This document shows positions 26,880 through 35,874 of a DNA stretch of 64,000 nt, piece after piece. The position numbers were made by a program, and so were the translations under genes. The DNA is taken from positions 62,001-126,000 of the forward strand of contig JADLHG010000018.1 in the NCBI GenBank assembly GCA_020848905.1. The letters run 5' to 3'. The DNA comes from Deltaproteobacteria bacterium. Its GTDB lineage: Bacteria; Myxococcota_A; Polyangia; GCA-2747355; JADLHG01. Numbering within the stretch: position 1 is the first letter of the stretch; each line of letters opens with the position of its first letter. The notes beneath the pieces are model-generated. The model saw nothing but the letters and a program-made list of their open reading frames with translations, was not told the origin of the DNA and did not search any database.

Positions 26880-28226
26880 CTACGGCCCGCACTTGGTCGC
26901 GGCCCCCGGGGTTCCCTTGTCGCCCGCCGATCCAGTCCAGGCGATCGCTTCGCGGCACCAGTTCCCGACCAGGCTGTTGTCCAGGGCCGGGCTCTTGAGG
27001 GACATCGACTGGCCGGAGCGGAAGGGCCAACCGCTGGTCCACGCTACGCGATCCATCAGCACCCCCGCCGGGGTCAGCAGCTCCACGTAGTCGCCGCTGT
27101 TCGAGAGGCTCATGGCGCTGCCGTAGGAGTAGGCACCCGAGACGCCGCCGTTTTGCGTGGCGTTGTCGTTCCGCGCGAGCACCCGGTACTGGCCCGGAGC
27201 GATGCTGAGGGTCGGGGCGTTGATCGTGTGACCGAAGCCTCCCGCGTTGTCCCGGATGCGCCAGCCGTTGAGCAGGACGCTCGAGCCCCCGGCGTTGAAG
27301 ATCTCGACCCACTCGCCCTCCGAGTCGCTCACCCTGGAGGGGTCGACCATCACCTCCGTGATCACGAGCGTCGGCGCGGTGCTCGAGGTGTCGCGGGGGG
27401 CCGCGTCGGGGGGCGGCGGTCCCGCGTCCGGGCGCACGCCGGCGTCGGGATTCAAGGCCGGCCCCGGAAGGACCTCCAGCGTGAAGGGCCCCTGCTCCAT
27501 CGGGTGATACGAATCCACGCCCAGGACGTACGTGGTGCTGCTCGTCGGCGTGAGCAGCACGTCCTCCACGACCCCGACCCCCGTCAGGTCCGAGGTCGCA
27601 ACGCAGGAGGTGGTGCTGGCGCAGCTGGCCAGCACGTAGAGCGCCGCGTCCCAGCCGGCGGCGGGCGTGAGCCGAACCGTGTACCGCCCCGGGGGGAGCG
27701 TGATGGTGTAGAAGACGTCGAAGCCCGGCGTCCCGTCCGGTAGGTTGCACGACGCGGAGGGGACGACATCGAGCTGGTTCTTCGCGCAGGCCGTGGTCCC
27801 GCTCCGGCTGATCGCGCTCCCGGCCCAGCTGAGCGTCTCGGGAGCGGAGCACAGGTCGTGGACCGGCGCCGGGCACGCGGGCGCGTCCGGCAGGCGCGCG
27901 TCGGGGACCGCGCGGTCGGCCGGACCCTTGTCCGAGAAGACCACGACCGTGTCGGTCGGTGCCGCGTCCGGCGCAGGCTTCGGCGCGTCAGCGGCCGTAT
28001 CGATCCTGAGCCCGTCCGGAGGCGCGGAGTCGCCGGGTGCGGGCGCGTCCGGGGCGGGCGCATCGGCCGGCGCGGCATCGCGTCCCGCGTCGCTGGCCCC
28101 GTCCCGAGAGGCAGCGTCGAGCAGGGTCTGCGCATCGGAGGTGCCTCCGTCGGCGGGGAGGCTGCTGCCCGCTCCCGAGCACCCCACGAGCGCCCAGCAT
28201 CCCAAGGCCACTATCGCGTGCCGCAT
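26880..28226 (-). CDS. Lipoprotein with Asp/Ala/Pro linker, PPC-like and lamin-tail (LTD) domains
   Basis: 448-residue exported protein. Lipobox ALVGC (Cys16). Residues about 20-120 are a low-complexity linker of PDAP/SDAGRDAAPAD type. Residues about 120-250 look like a bacterial pre-peptidase C-terminal beta domain (FDVFYTITLPPGRYTVRLTP, DAALYVLASC). A second PDA linker follows, then a lamin-tail domain (about 285-405): LVITEVMVDPSRVSDSEGEW, VEIFNAGGSSVLLNGWRIRD, DYVELLTPAGVLMDRVAW. LTD modules occur in secreted nucleases and surface proteins and usually mediate attachment. No enzyme domain is seen. Confidence 0.85.
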   Translation of the reverse strand: MRHAIVALGCWALVGCSGAGSSLPADGGTSDAQTLLDAASRDGASDAGRDAAPADAPAPDAPAPGDSAPPDGLRIDTAADAPKPAPDAAPTDTVVVFSDKGPADRAVPDARLPDAPACPAPVHDLCSAPETLSWAGSAISRSGTTACAKNQLDVVPSASCNLPDGTPGFDVFYTITLPPGRYTVRLTPAAGWDAALYVLASCASTTSCVATSDLTGVGVVEDVLLTPTSSTTYVLGVDSYHPMEQGPFTLEVLPGPALNPDAGVRPDAGPPPPDAAPRDTSSTAPTLVITEVMVDPSRVSDSEGEWVEIFNAGGSSVLLNGWRIRDNAGGFGHTINAPTLSIAPGQYRVLARNDNATQNGGVSGAYSYGSAMSLSNSGDYVELLTPAGVLMDRVAWTSGWPFRSGQSMSLKSPALDNSLVGNWCREAIAWTGSAGDKGTPGAATKCGP

Positions 28227-28412
28227 TCCCGCTTTGCCTCCGCGCTCGCACGCCGGACCGGCTCTTTTCCCGGGGGGAAGAGCGAGGTCGCCGCGGCTCG
28301 CCGTCCGGCCGGACGGACAAGCGCGGCCGCCGCTGTGTTAGCGCTTACGTTGTTTGGATCTAGCCTACGGCAGGTCGGGCGTCGCGAGCAAGCTTTGGGC
28401 CGCCGCGTCCCG

Positions 28413-28817
28413 CTACAGGGACGGGCACTTCTCGTTCGAGACGTTGGCGCAGGAGTTCGCGAGCGGGTCGGTGTCCCCGGAGATGAACCTGCGGCAGACG
28501 CACATCTTGCAGCACTTCAGCGTGCCGACGCCCACGGAATGCACGCACTTGAAGCCCTGCGCGCAGGTATCCGTGGCGTCCGGACAGTCGCTGTCCTGGG
28601 CGCAGCTCTTCGTGCACATGGGCGTGGAGCCCGTGGCCCCGTAGCGCATGCAGAGCTTGGAACGGCAGTCCAGCGCTTGCGTAATGATGACGGTATCGGT
28701 CCCCGTGGTAGAGGCCTCGCAGGGCAGGCCGGTGTCGCTGTCGGCGCAACCGGTGGCGGCCCCAGAGAGGATGGCGATGAGCGCGGGGAGCAGGAGGGCG
28801 GGCAGCGATCTCTTCAT
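28413..28817 (-). CDS. Small Cys-rich lipoprotein
   Basis: 134 residues. Signal peptide with lipobox GAATGC (Cys24), then 14 further cysteines. The central part CRSKLC...PMCTKSCAQDSDCPD followed by DTCAQGFKC resembles the Cys-rich module of the papain-fold protein at the left of the window. The C-terminal part has a dense CCKMCVC cluster. The ATG at 28817 is preferred over an in-frame start 19 codons upstream, since it begins the signal peptide and has GAAGGAG nine bases before it. Divergent from the first TPR gene of the Glt-like locus. Confidence 0.8.
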   Translation of the reverse strand: MKRSLPALLLPALIAILSGAATGCADSDTGLPCEASTTGTDTVIITQALDCRSKLCMRYGATGSTPMCTKSCAQDSDCPDATDTCAQGFKCVHSVGVGTLKCCKMCVCRRFISGDTDPLANSCANVSNEKCPSL

Positions 28818-28892
28818 TCTCGGGGGCTCCTTCAAGGGGGCGCCTGGTCGTGGGTGGCCGATGGTGTACCGCAAAAGCCCATAGGCGCGCCC

Positions 28893-28920
28893 ATCTTACA
28901 CAGGCGGTTTCTCAAGTCAA
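28893..28920 (-). promoter_or_regulatory. Predicted promoter of the Cys-rich lipoprotein gene
   Basis: On the minus strand: -35 TTGACT (28915-28920), 16-base spacer, -10 TAAGAT (28893-28898, four of six). Leader of about 70 bases. Confidence 0.5.
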
Positions 28921-28963
28921 GCACCCCACGCCTCGGATCCACCCGGTAGGAGTTTGATTTTCC

Positions 28964-28993
28964 TTGCCTCCCTGAAGAACCGGGTGCTAGGTT
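28964..28993 (+). promoter_or_regulatory. Candidate promoter of the Glt-like locus (first TPR gene)
   Basis: TTGCCT (28964-28969), 18-base spacer, TAGGTT (28988-28993). Weak match, but it lies 56 bases before the start codon in the 232-base divergent spacer. Confidence 0.3.
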
Positions 28994-29049
28994 GCGGCCC
29001 CAGATCGCGATCCTGGACCCCTCTCTCCGAGGAGAGCACGAGGTAGCCG

Positions 29050-30624
29050 ATGATTCGACGACTCCTCCCCCTAGCAGTCCTCTGCATGCTCACGGGCGCC
29101 GCGCGCGCCCAGGAATCGGCGGACATGGAGTTCGCCCCCGAGACGGTCGAGAAGAGCGGACCGGCCTCGAAGACCATGCAAAAGGGGCTCAAGCTGTACG
29201 AAACGAAGGACTACTACAGCGCGAGCATCGAGCTTCACAAGGTCATCGAGGGCGAGACCGGGGACAGCGACGCGAACAAGCAGCGCGCCGAGTTCTGGAT
29301 GGGCAAGACCCTGTATCACCTCGGGTTTTACTCGGCCTCGCTCTCCTATTTCGACCGCATCGTGCAGAAGGGGGCGCAGCACCGGTACTACAACGCCACC
29401 TTGAAGTGGCTCGCCTCTTTGAGCCGGCAGCTGCCGGAGTCGGTGGGAATTCTGAAGAAGGTCGGCAAGTACGAGCGGGCCCAGCTCGAGCAGCCCGCGC
29501 TCGAGAAGGTGCGCGACGAACTCTACTACCTGCTCGGCAGGTACCACTACTCCGTGGGGAACTTCAAGGAGGCGGTGGCCCTCTTCGGGCTGGTCCCCAC
29601 GACGAGCAACTTCTACGCGCGCGGCAAGTTCATGGAGGGGATCACCCACGTCCGGACCTACCAGGCGCGGCCCGCCGCGGAGGCCTTCCGCGTGCTCCTC
29701 CGGACGGCCCGGGAGGCCCCGAAGACCCCCGAGATCAAGGACTTCGAGGAGCTGTCGATCCTCTCTTTGGCCCGCGTCTTCTACTCCACCGGCCAGTACG
29801 ACCTGAGCGTGAAGTACTTCGACCAGATCCCGGCCGAGTCGAGCAACTGGCTCCCCTCGCTCTTCGAGTCGAGCTGGGCCCAGTTCCAGCGCAACAACTT
29901 CTCCAAGTCGCTCGGCAACGTCCACACCCTGAACGCCCCCTTCTTCGAGGACGAGTTCGTCCCCGAGTCGCTGATCCTCAAGGCGGTGGTCTACTGGAAG
30001 CACTGCCAGTGGGACCGCAGCCAGGAGGCGGTGGACGAGTTCAAGGCGAAGTACCCCTCGCTCAAGAACCAGCTCGACGGGGTAGTGCGGCAGTACAAAG
30101 ATCCGACCGAGTTCTACGATTACGCCGTGAAGATCCGCACCCGGACCTCGGGCCTGGCCGACGAGGTGGGGCGGCTCGCTCGCACGGCCCTGATGGACAA
30201 GACGCTCGAGAAGACCTTCTCGTACGTGGACGAGCTGGACCGCGAGCTCAAGCAGGTCCAGGCGGCGGACCCCGCGTGGAAGGCCACGGCCATCGCGGGC
30301 GTCGTGCTCCAGGACCTCACGCTGCAGAAGTCGCTCGCCCAGCGCGAGGCGGGTGACCTGGCGCAGCGGCGCCTGAAGCGGCTCGCCTCCGAGATCCAGG
30401 AGCTGCAGAAGCAGTCGATCAAGGTGGAGTACGAAATCATCAGCGGCAAGAAGAACGAGCTCGAGGCGGCCGTGAAGAACGAGCTCGTCGTGCCGGCCAA
30501 CGCGAAGGGACAGAGCGAGGTGGAGCCCGACGACGAGCACCACTTCTGGCCCTTCAACGGCGAATACTGGAAAGACGAGCTCGGCTACTACCGCTACAAG
30601 ATCCAATCGCGCTGCGGTCGCTGA
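29050..30624 (+). CDS. Secreted TPR-like repeat protein (GltC-like position/type)
   Basis: 524-residue exported protein. Signal peptide MIRRLLPLAVLCMLTGAARA, cleavage near residue 20, no lipobox. Residues about 45-400 contain degenerate TPR or Sel1-like helix pairs (GLKLYETKDYYSASIELHKV, AEFWMGKTLYHLGFYSASLS, DELYYLLGRYHYSVGNFKEA, SLARVFYSTGQYDLSVKYFD). A long helical, coiled-coil-like part follows (about 405-490, with LAQREAGDLAQRRLKRLASE). The C-terminal motif HHFWPFNGEYWKDELGYYRY is striking and probably conserved. Predicted periplasmic. Its place just upstream of the GltD/E/F/G-like genes suggests a periplasmic scaffold comparable to Myxococcus GltC, but orthology is inference. Confidence 0.8.
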   Translation: MIRRLLPLAVLCMLTGAARAQESADMEFAPETVEKSGPASKTMQKGLKLYETKDYYSASIELHKVIEGETGDSDANKQRAEFWMGKTLYHLGFYSASLSYFDRIVQKGAQHRYYNATLKWLASLSRQLPESVGILKKVGKYERAQLEQPALEKVRDELYYLLGRYHYSVGNFKEAVALFGLVPTTSNFYARGKFMEGITHVRTYQARPAAEAFRVLLRTAREAPKTPEIKDFEELSILSLARVFYSTGQYDLSVKYFDQIPAESSNWLPSLFESSWAQFQRNNFSKSLGNVHTLNAPFFEDEFVPESLILKAVVYWKHCQWDRSQEAVDEFKAKYPSLKNQLDGVVRQYKDPTEFYDYAVKIRTRTSGLADEVGRLARTALMDKTLEKTFSYVDELDRELKQVQAADPAWKATAIAGVVLQDLTLQKSLAQREAGDLAQRRLKRLASEIQELQKQSIKVEYEIISGKKNELEAAVKNELVVPANAKGQSEVEPDDEHHFWPFNGEYWKDELGYYRYKIQSRCGR

Positions 30625-30720
30625 CCGCTCGTCGCCCCACTCCCGCTCGTCGATCCCGCGTCTCGTCTCCAGCCTCCCGCTTTCACCCCCGCCGTTCGTT
30701 TCACGCTCACGGCTCGCGCT

Positions 30721-30772
30721 ACGATCGACGACCTCGTTTTCTCGTCGAGGATCGTGGGGTCTTCGCCCCCAC
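30721..30772 (+). other. Two tandem hairpins in the 275-base gap before the GltD-like gene
   Basis: The first (30721-30755) has outer arms ACGATC/GATCGT and inner arms CCTCG/CGAGG with a bulge. The second (30754-30772) has arms GTGGGG/CCCCAC around TCTTCGC. No U-tract follows. They could shield the 3' end of the upstream message or be Rho-dependent termination context. The rest of the gap, up to the start codon, shows only a GGGAGC ribosome site. Confidence 0.4.
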
Positions 30773-30899
30773 TGCGATGACACGAACGTGACAAAAAGTT
30801 ACTGCCGGATGAAGACCTTTTGCGCTAGCGTGACGCGCGTCTCAAGGACTTCCGCTATCTGTTCGGTATTGACGTCAAGGACGCCGCACTCGAGGGAGC

Positions 30900-33800
30900 A
30901 TGATGAGCAACGTGATACGTCGCGGTAGGTTGTTGTCCGGCACCGTCGGAGCCGGGAGCTGCCTCGTGGCCAGCCTGAGCCTGCTCGTTTCCGGGGGCGA
31001 GGCGCTGGCCGCGAAGTACAAGAAGTCCGAGGTGCAGGTGAAGGCCGAGCAGAGCCACCTGACCAAGATCGAGAAGAAGGCCGAGGCCGAGGCCCCGAAG
31101 CGCCCGACCCTCGCCGCCGAGCAGTTCCGCGCCTCGGCCGAGGCCAAGGTCGTGACGCTCACCAACGCGGCGATCGCAAAGCTCAAGCAGCTCGTCGCGG
31201 TCACCGACGACAGCGACCCCGAGAAGCCCGACTTCTACTTCCGCCTCGCCGAGCATTACCGCGAGAAGAAGAACCAGTACATGTTCAAGGCGCGCGAGCT
31301 CGACGAGGAGATCTTCACCTCGCACGATCCCGTGAAGAAGGAGCGGCTCAAGTCGCTCCAGAAGCAGTACGAGCAGACGGAGCAGCAGTGGCTCGTCAGC
31401 GCCATCAAGATGTACATCACCATCGCCGCCGAGGCCGAGGGCAAGTACTCCAAGTTCAAGCGCATGGACGAGGTGCTCTTCAACGTGGCCGACATGCTCA
31501 ACCAGGCCAAGCGGCACGACAAGGCGCGCATCTTCTTCGGCCAGCTGATCAAGAACTACCCGCAGAGCAGGTACATCCCGGACGCGTATCTGGCCTTCGC
31601 CGAGTACTACTTCAACCAGGGCCAGGTGGAGGGCGCGCTCAAGCTCTACGACCAGGTGGGCAAATACCCCGACTCGCCGATCTACGGCTACGCGGTCTAC
31701 AAGCAGGGGTGGTGCTGGCTCAATCTGAAGGATCCGCGCCGCGCCCTCGAGCTCTTCGTGAAGGTGATCAAGAACGCCGAGCAGTGGTCGGGCACCAAGC
31801 GGGGCAAGATCATGCTCGTCAAGGAAGCCAAGAAGGACGCGGTGCGTGCCTACGCGCACGTCGGCACGCCGGACCGCGCCTGGAACTTCTTCAAGCGCAT
31901 CGGCGGCGACTACGCCATGAACATGCTCGAGCGCCTGGCGAACATGTACTACGACCAGGGCAAGTTCCTCGATTCGATCCTGGTCTACAAGCAGCTCATC
32001 AAGCTGGATTCGAACAGCAAGAGCCTCTGCAGCTGGCAGTACAACATCGTCCGCGCGACCCTCTCGGGCCGGGACAAGCGGTCGCAGGTGGTGGAGGTCA
32101 AGCGGCTGGCCGCCGTCTACGGCATCGCGAGCAAGCGGGCCGGGATGAAGAAGACGGCGATCGAGGAGTGCCGCGGCAACTCGTCCGGCGTGCTGCGCGA
32201 GCTGGCCACGACCTGGCACCGCGAGGCGCAGAAGACGCAGAACGACGACACCTACGGCCTCGCGCAGTACCTCTACAAGGAATATCTGGATAGCTTCCCG
32301 AACGAGAAGGACGCCTACGTGATGTCCTTCTACTACGCGGAGCTCCTCTTCAAGATCGAGAAGTGGGAGGCCGCCGCCGACGCGTACACCAAGGTCGTGA
32401 AGATGCGACCGAACGGCGCGCACCTCAAGGAAGCGGCGTACGCGGCGGTCATCTCCTGGAAGAACGCGCTCAACGTGCAGGAGGAGATGAAGGACACCGA
32501 GAAGGTGAAGCCCGGCGAGGCGCAGAAGCCCCGCCCGATTCCGCCGAACCAGCAGAAGATGATCGCGGCCTTCGACACCTACATCAAATACGTGCCGAAC
32601 TCGCCGGAGCTGGTTTCGATCATGTACCGCAAGGCGCGCATCTACTACGAGAACAACTACTTCCAGAAGGCGGCGGACATGTTCGCGATCATCGCGACCA
32701 AGCACCCCGACCACGAGCTCGCGCTCTACTCGGCGAACCTGCTGCTGGATGCCCTCAACATCTTGAAAAAGTACGACGAGCTGAGCCGGTGGGTGGAGAC
32801 CTTCCTGAAGTCCCCGAAACTGGCCCAGGGAGAGTTCCTCGCCCAACTCCGCAAGCTGAAGGGCGGGCTGCAGCGCAAGATCGCCGAGCAGATGCAGAAG
32901 GACGCGCGGTACCGGGAGTGCGGCGAGAAGTACGCGGAGCTGGCGAACGAGTACCAGGATGACGCGCGCTGGGCCGAGCTCGTTTACAACGCGGCGCTCT
33001 GCTTCGAGGCGGCCAAGCTGATCGGGCAGGCGATCGCCATCCGCAGCACGCTGATCCAGGCCAAGCCGAAGCACCCGCTGGCGCAGAAGGCGCTCTACAT
33101 GATCGGCGCCAACTACCACGCCCTCGCCTGGTACAGCCGCGCCGCCGAGAACTACGAGAAGTTCGCCACGCAGTTCCCGGGGGAGAAGCAGGCCCCCGAG
33201 GCACTCCAGAACGCGATCGTCTTCCGGCTGGGCCGCGCCGAGTACGACAAGGCGATCGAGGACAGCAAGCTCTTCGAGAAGAGCTACGGCAGCCGGCCGC
33301 AGTACGCGGCGCGCACGGCGGCGGTGAACTTCTCGCTGGGCATGATCTACGAGCAGCGGGGCGACGTGGACGGCGTCGTCAAGCACTACAAGAACTGGCT
33401 CGGCAAGTGGGGACGGCACGGCGGCGTGGACCGCCAGGTGGTGGCGAACGTGAAGATGGGCGAGGCCCTCTGGCGGGCTTCGTGCCCGAAGAAGGGGGTG
33501 AACGGCGCGTGCATCACCGTGACGCGCGAGCGGGCCAAGCGGAAGATCGCCAAGGCGACCAAGAAGAAGAAGAAGTCGATCGAGCTCAAGACCCAGTGCG
33601 GTCCCGAGACGAAGAGCAAGATCGTCGTCGAGAAGCGGAACCCGGGCAAGGCGAAGAGCGCACAGGCGTACTTCAAGGCCGCGCTCTCGCTCTACAAGAA
33701 GGGCGGGAAGAAGGCCGCCAAGGGGGCGGACAAGGAGGAGATGGCGCGTCGCACGCAGGAGCTCGAGCACAGCGCGGCGGCTGCGATCTTCTACCTCGCC

Positions 33801-34376
33801 GAGGAGATGCTCGAGGACTTCCTCGCGGTGAAGTTTCCCCAGGGTCTCGACTTCTCGGCCTCGAACAAGGCCAAGCTCGCCAAGTCGAACAAGGAGTTCA
33901 CGCAGTACCTCGGGATCAAGGGCAAGAAGCTCGCGGCGACGCGGACCGTCTACCAGGACGTGATCAAGACGCTCTCGGCGCACTGGGCCATCGCGGCGTC
34001 CGCCCGCATCGGGCAGCTCTTCCAGAACTTCGCCGACGCGCTCTACACGGCGCCGGTGCCGAAGCCCCCGGTGCCCAAGCAGCTCATGAACAACAAGGAC
34101 GCGCGCGAGGAGTTCATCTCCACCTTCAACGACGCGTACTGCGACCGCCTCGAGGACGAGGCGGGCAAGCTCGAGGCGAAGGCGGTGGAAGGTCTCGACA
34201 CCTGCCTCAAGAAGTCCACCGAGCTCTCCTGGTACAACGAGTGGTCTACGCTCTGCGAAGCGGAGCTGAACCAAATCAAGCCGGCCGAGTACCCGCTCGC
34301 CGCAGAGATCCGGGCCCAGCCGGGCTACGTCGCCGGTAAGGCGGACGTGGCGACGGTCGTGGAATCGGTGAAGTGA
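30900..34376 (+). CDS. Large secreted TPR protein, GltD/AgmU-like
   Basis: 1158 residues. Signal peptide of about 37 residues (hydrophobic VGAGSCLVASLSLLVS, cleavage after GGEALA). The mature part is built of many degenerate TPR/helix pairs (DFYFRLAEHYREKKNQYMFK, YLAFAEYYFNQGQVEGALKL, ILVYKQLIKLDSNSKSLCSW, ALYMIGANYHALAWYSRAAE). Lys-rich insertions occur at about 875-900 (KRKIAKATKKKKKS) and 937-950 (KKGGKKAAKGADKEE). Size, export signal and TPR content match Myxococcus GltD/AgmU (about 1200 residues, periplasmic, part of the gliding machine), and the next three genes match GltE, GltF and GltG in order. Start at either of two adjacent ATGs after GAGGGAGC. Twelve bases separate it from the next ATG. 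Confidence 0.85.
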   Translation: MMSNVIRRGRLLSGTVGAGSCLVASLSLLVSGGEALAAKYKKSEVQVKAEQSHLTKIEKKAEAEAPKRPTLAAEQFRASAEAKVVTLTNAAIAKLKQLVAVTDDSDPEKPDFYFRLAEHYREKKNQYMFKARELDEEIFTSHDPVKKERLKSLQKQYEQTEQQWLVSAIKMYITIAAEAEGKYSKFKRMDEVLFNVADMLNQAKRHDKARIFFGQLIKNYPQSRYIPDAYLAFAEYYFNQGQVEGALKLYDQVGKYPDSPIYGYAVYKQGWCWLNLKDPRRALELFVKVIKNAEQWSGTKRGKIMLVKEAKKDAVRAYAHVGTPDRAWNFFKRIGGDYAMNMLERLANMYYDQGKFLDSILVYKQLIKLDSNSKSLCSWQYNIVRATLSGRDKRSQVVEVKRLAAVYGIASKRAGMKKTAIEECRGNSSGVLRELATTWHREAQKTQNDDTYGLAQYLYKEYLDSFPNEKDAYVMSFYYAELLFKIEKWEAAADAYTKVVKMRPNGAHLKEAAYAAVISWKNALNVQEEMKDTEKVKPGEAQKPRPIPPNQQKMIAAFDTYIKYVPNSPELVSIMYRKARIYYENNYFQKAADMFAIIATKHPDHELALYSANLLLDALNILKKYDELSRWVETFLKSPKLAQGEFLAQLRKLKGGLQRKIAEQMQKDARYRECGEKYAELANEYQDDARWAELVYNAALCFEAAKLIGQAIAIRSTLIQAKPKHPLAQKALYMIGANYHALAWYSRAAENYEKFATQFPGEKQAPEALQNAIVFRLGRAEYDKAIEDSKLFEKSYGSRPQYAARTAAVNFSLGMIYEQRGDVDGVVKHYKNWLGKWGRHGGVDRQVVANVKMGEALWRASCPKKGVNGACITVTRERAKRKIAKATKKKKKSIELKTQCGPETKSKIVVEKRNPGKAKSAQAYFKAALSLYKKGGKKAAKGADKEEMARRTQELEHSAAAAIFYLAEEMLEDFLAVKFPQGLDFSASNKAKLAKSNKEFTQYLGIKGKKLAATRTVYQDVIKTLSAHWAIAASARIGQLFQNFADALYTAPVPKPPVPKQLMNNKDAREEFISTFNDAYCDRLEDEAGKLEAKAVEGLDTCLKKSTELSWYNEWSTLCEAELNQIKPAEYPLAAEIRAQPGYVAGKADVATVVESVK

Positions 34377-34387
34377 GGAGGCGAGCC

Positions 34388-35707
34388 ATGAACACCATCA
34401 CCAAACTGTCGTTTGTCGTCGGTGCTTCCGTGCTCGTGGCCTGCGGGCCGAGCACGCCCGCGCCCAAGACCGGGGCGGACCTGGCGAAGGAGAAGGCGGC
34501 CAAGGAATCGGGCGAGGCGAGCATTCAGGCCATGATGCCGCCGAAGGCCAAGCGCGAGGTCTCGGGCGCGGCGGCGCAGGACTTCGCTACCGCCGTGAAG
34601 CGTTACCGCGAGGCGCGTCAGCGCGGGCTGTCGAAGGGGGACTGCGCCTCGGTGGCCGAGGCGTTCGGCAGCATCTACGCCGGGAACACGAAGCTCGTCG
34701 AGGCGAAGTTCAACGAGGGGGCGGTCTGGCACGAGTGCGGGGACCTCGCCAAGGCGGAGCAGATCTACCAGGGGATCCTCAACCAGCACGCCGGGTACGG
34801 CCCCGCGCTCAACAACCTGGGCCAGATCTATCTCGGCCGGGGGTCGGAGCCGCAGGCGCTCTCGTACTTCGAGAAGGCCGCGGGGCAGAAGAACAGCGAG
34901 GGCTACGCCAACCTGGCCCTCGTGCAGCGCAACCGGGCGCTGCAGGGGGACTCGGGCTCGCTCAAGGACGGGGTGAACAACATCCATCGTTCTCTGGCCG
35001 TGGACTCGCACAACATCGAGGCCTACGCCACGCTGGCGCTCCTGCTCTACGACCACGCGAAGTCGCCGGCGCAGCTCGAGATGGCGCGCCTCATCTGTCT
35101 GCAGGCGGCCAGGGTCGACCCGAAGTACTCGCCGATCTACAACATCCTCGGGCTGGTGCTGCTCAAGTCCGGGCGCGTGACTCCGGCTCTGGTCGAGTTC
35201 CGGCGCGCCGTCTCCATCGATCCGAACTTCAAGGAGGCGCTGATGAACATCGGCGCCGTGACCCTCTCCTTCCGAGACTACAAGTCGGCCGAGCAGGCCT
35301 TCGCGAAGGTGCTCAGCCTGAGTCCGGCCAAGTCGACCCAGATCGCCGCCACCATCGGTCTCGGGGTGGCGCTCCGCGGCCAGCGCAAGTTCGCCGACGC
35401 GATGGCCCGCTACCAGGAGGTCCAGAAACTGGACCCCTCGAACCTGGACATCTCGTACAACATGGGGCTCATCGTGCAGGACTACACCTTCGACGCCAGC
35501 AACCCGGCGAAGGGTATTGCCGCGCTGCAGCAGGCGGAGGGGCACTTCAACCGCTACATCGCCGGGGGCCAGAATCAAGGGAAGGTGGAGGACGCCAGGC
35601 GCCGGATCAAGAACATCAACGAGATGATCCCCATGCTGCGCGAGCAGGAGAAGATGGGGGCCCAGCCGGCTGCCGAGCCGGCGAAGGCCAAGGCGGGGGC
35701 GAAGTAG
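34388..35707 (+). CDS. TPR lipoprotein, GltE/AglT-like
   Basis: 439 residues. The signal peptide ends in the lipobox VLVAC (Cys19), so it is probably an outer-membrane lipoprotein. Residues about 105-410 carry eight or so canonical TPRs: FNEGAVWHECGDLAKAEQIY, ALNNLGQIYLGRGSEPQALS, YNILGLVLLKSGRVTPALVE, ALMNIGAVTLSFRDYKSAEQ. The last 30 residues are Ala/Lys/Pro-rich. AGGAGG lies 8 bases before the ATG, which is preferred to a GTG five codons upstream. It is 12 bases from the GltD-like stop and so translationally close. Architecture and position match AglT (GltE), the outer-membrane TPR lipoprotein of the Myxococcus gliding machine. Confidence 0.85.
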   Translation: MNTITKLSFVVGASVLVACGPSTPAPKTGADLAKEKAAKESGEASIQAMMPPKAKREVSGAAAQDFATAVKRYREARQRGLSKGDCASVAEAFGSIYAGNTKLVEAKFNEGAVWHECGDLAKAEQIYQGILNQHAGYGPALNNLGQIYLGRGSEPQALSYFEKAAGQKNSEGYANLALVQRNRALQGDSGSLKDGVNNIHRSLAVDSHNIEAYATLALLLYDHAKSPAQLEMARLICLQAARVDPKYSPIYNILGLVLLKSGRVTPALVEFRRAVSIDPNFKEALMNIGAVTLSFRDYKSAEQAFAKVLSLSPAKSTQIAATIGLGVALRGQRKFADAMARYQEVQKLDPSNLDISYNMGLIVQDYTFDASNPAKGIAALQQAEGHFNRYIAGGQNQGKVEDARRRIKNINEMIPMLREQEKMGAQPAAEPAKAKAGAK

Positions 35708-35767
35708 CCTCCGTGGCGTCGCAGCGGCCGCCGAGCCAGGGGTCAATCACTTGCGATTCTCGGCCGT

Positions 35768-35795
35768 TTGCGAAAAGTTCGTGGTCTGGTAAAGT
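35768..35795 (+). promoter_or_regulatory. Predicted internal promoter before the GltF-like gene
   Basis: TTGCGA (35768-35773), 16-base spacer, TAAAGT (35790-35795, four of six), in the longest gap inside the D-E-F-G block. A start near 35802 would place the short upstream reading frame at 35818 as the first translated frame of this message. Confidence 0.45.
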
Positions 35796-35817
35796 TTTTC
35801 GGAACCGCGGAGGAACG

Positions 35818-35874
35818 ATGCTGTCTCACTCCGCTGGATACGCAACTTCAAGGGCTGGGAGTACCCGATGTTGA
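35818..35874 (+). CDS. Possible 18-codon leader peptide overlapping the GltF-like start
   Basis: ATG preceded by GCGGAGGAACG (a strong ribosome site). It reads MLSHSAGYATSRAGSTRC and stops at TGA 35872-35874, four bases past the first base of the GltF-like ATG (35868). The arrangement fits termination-reinitiation coupling. The ribosome site for the downstream ATG itself (GGGAG) lies inside this frame. It may be chance; there is no conservation evidence. Confidence 0.3.
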   Translation: MLSHSAGYATSRAGSTRC

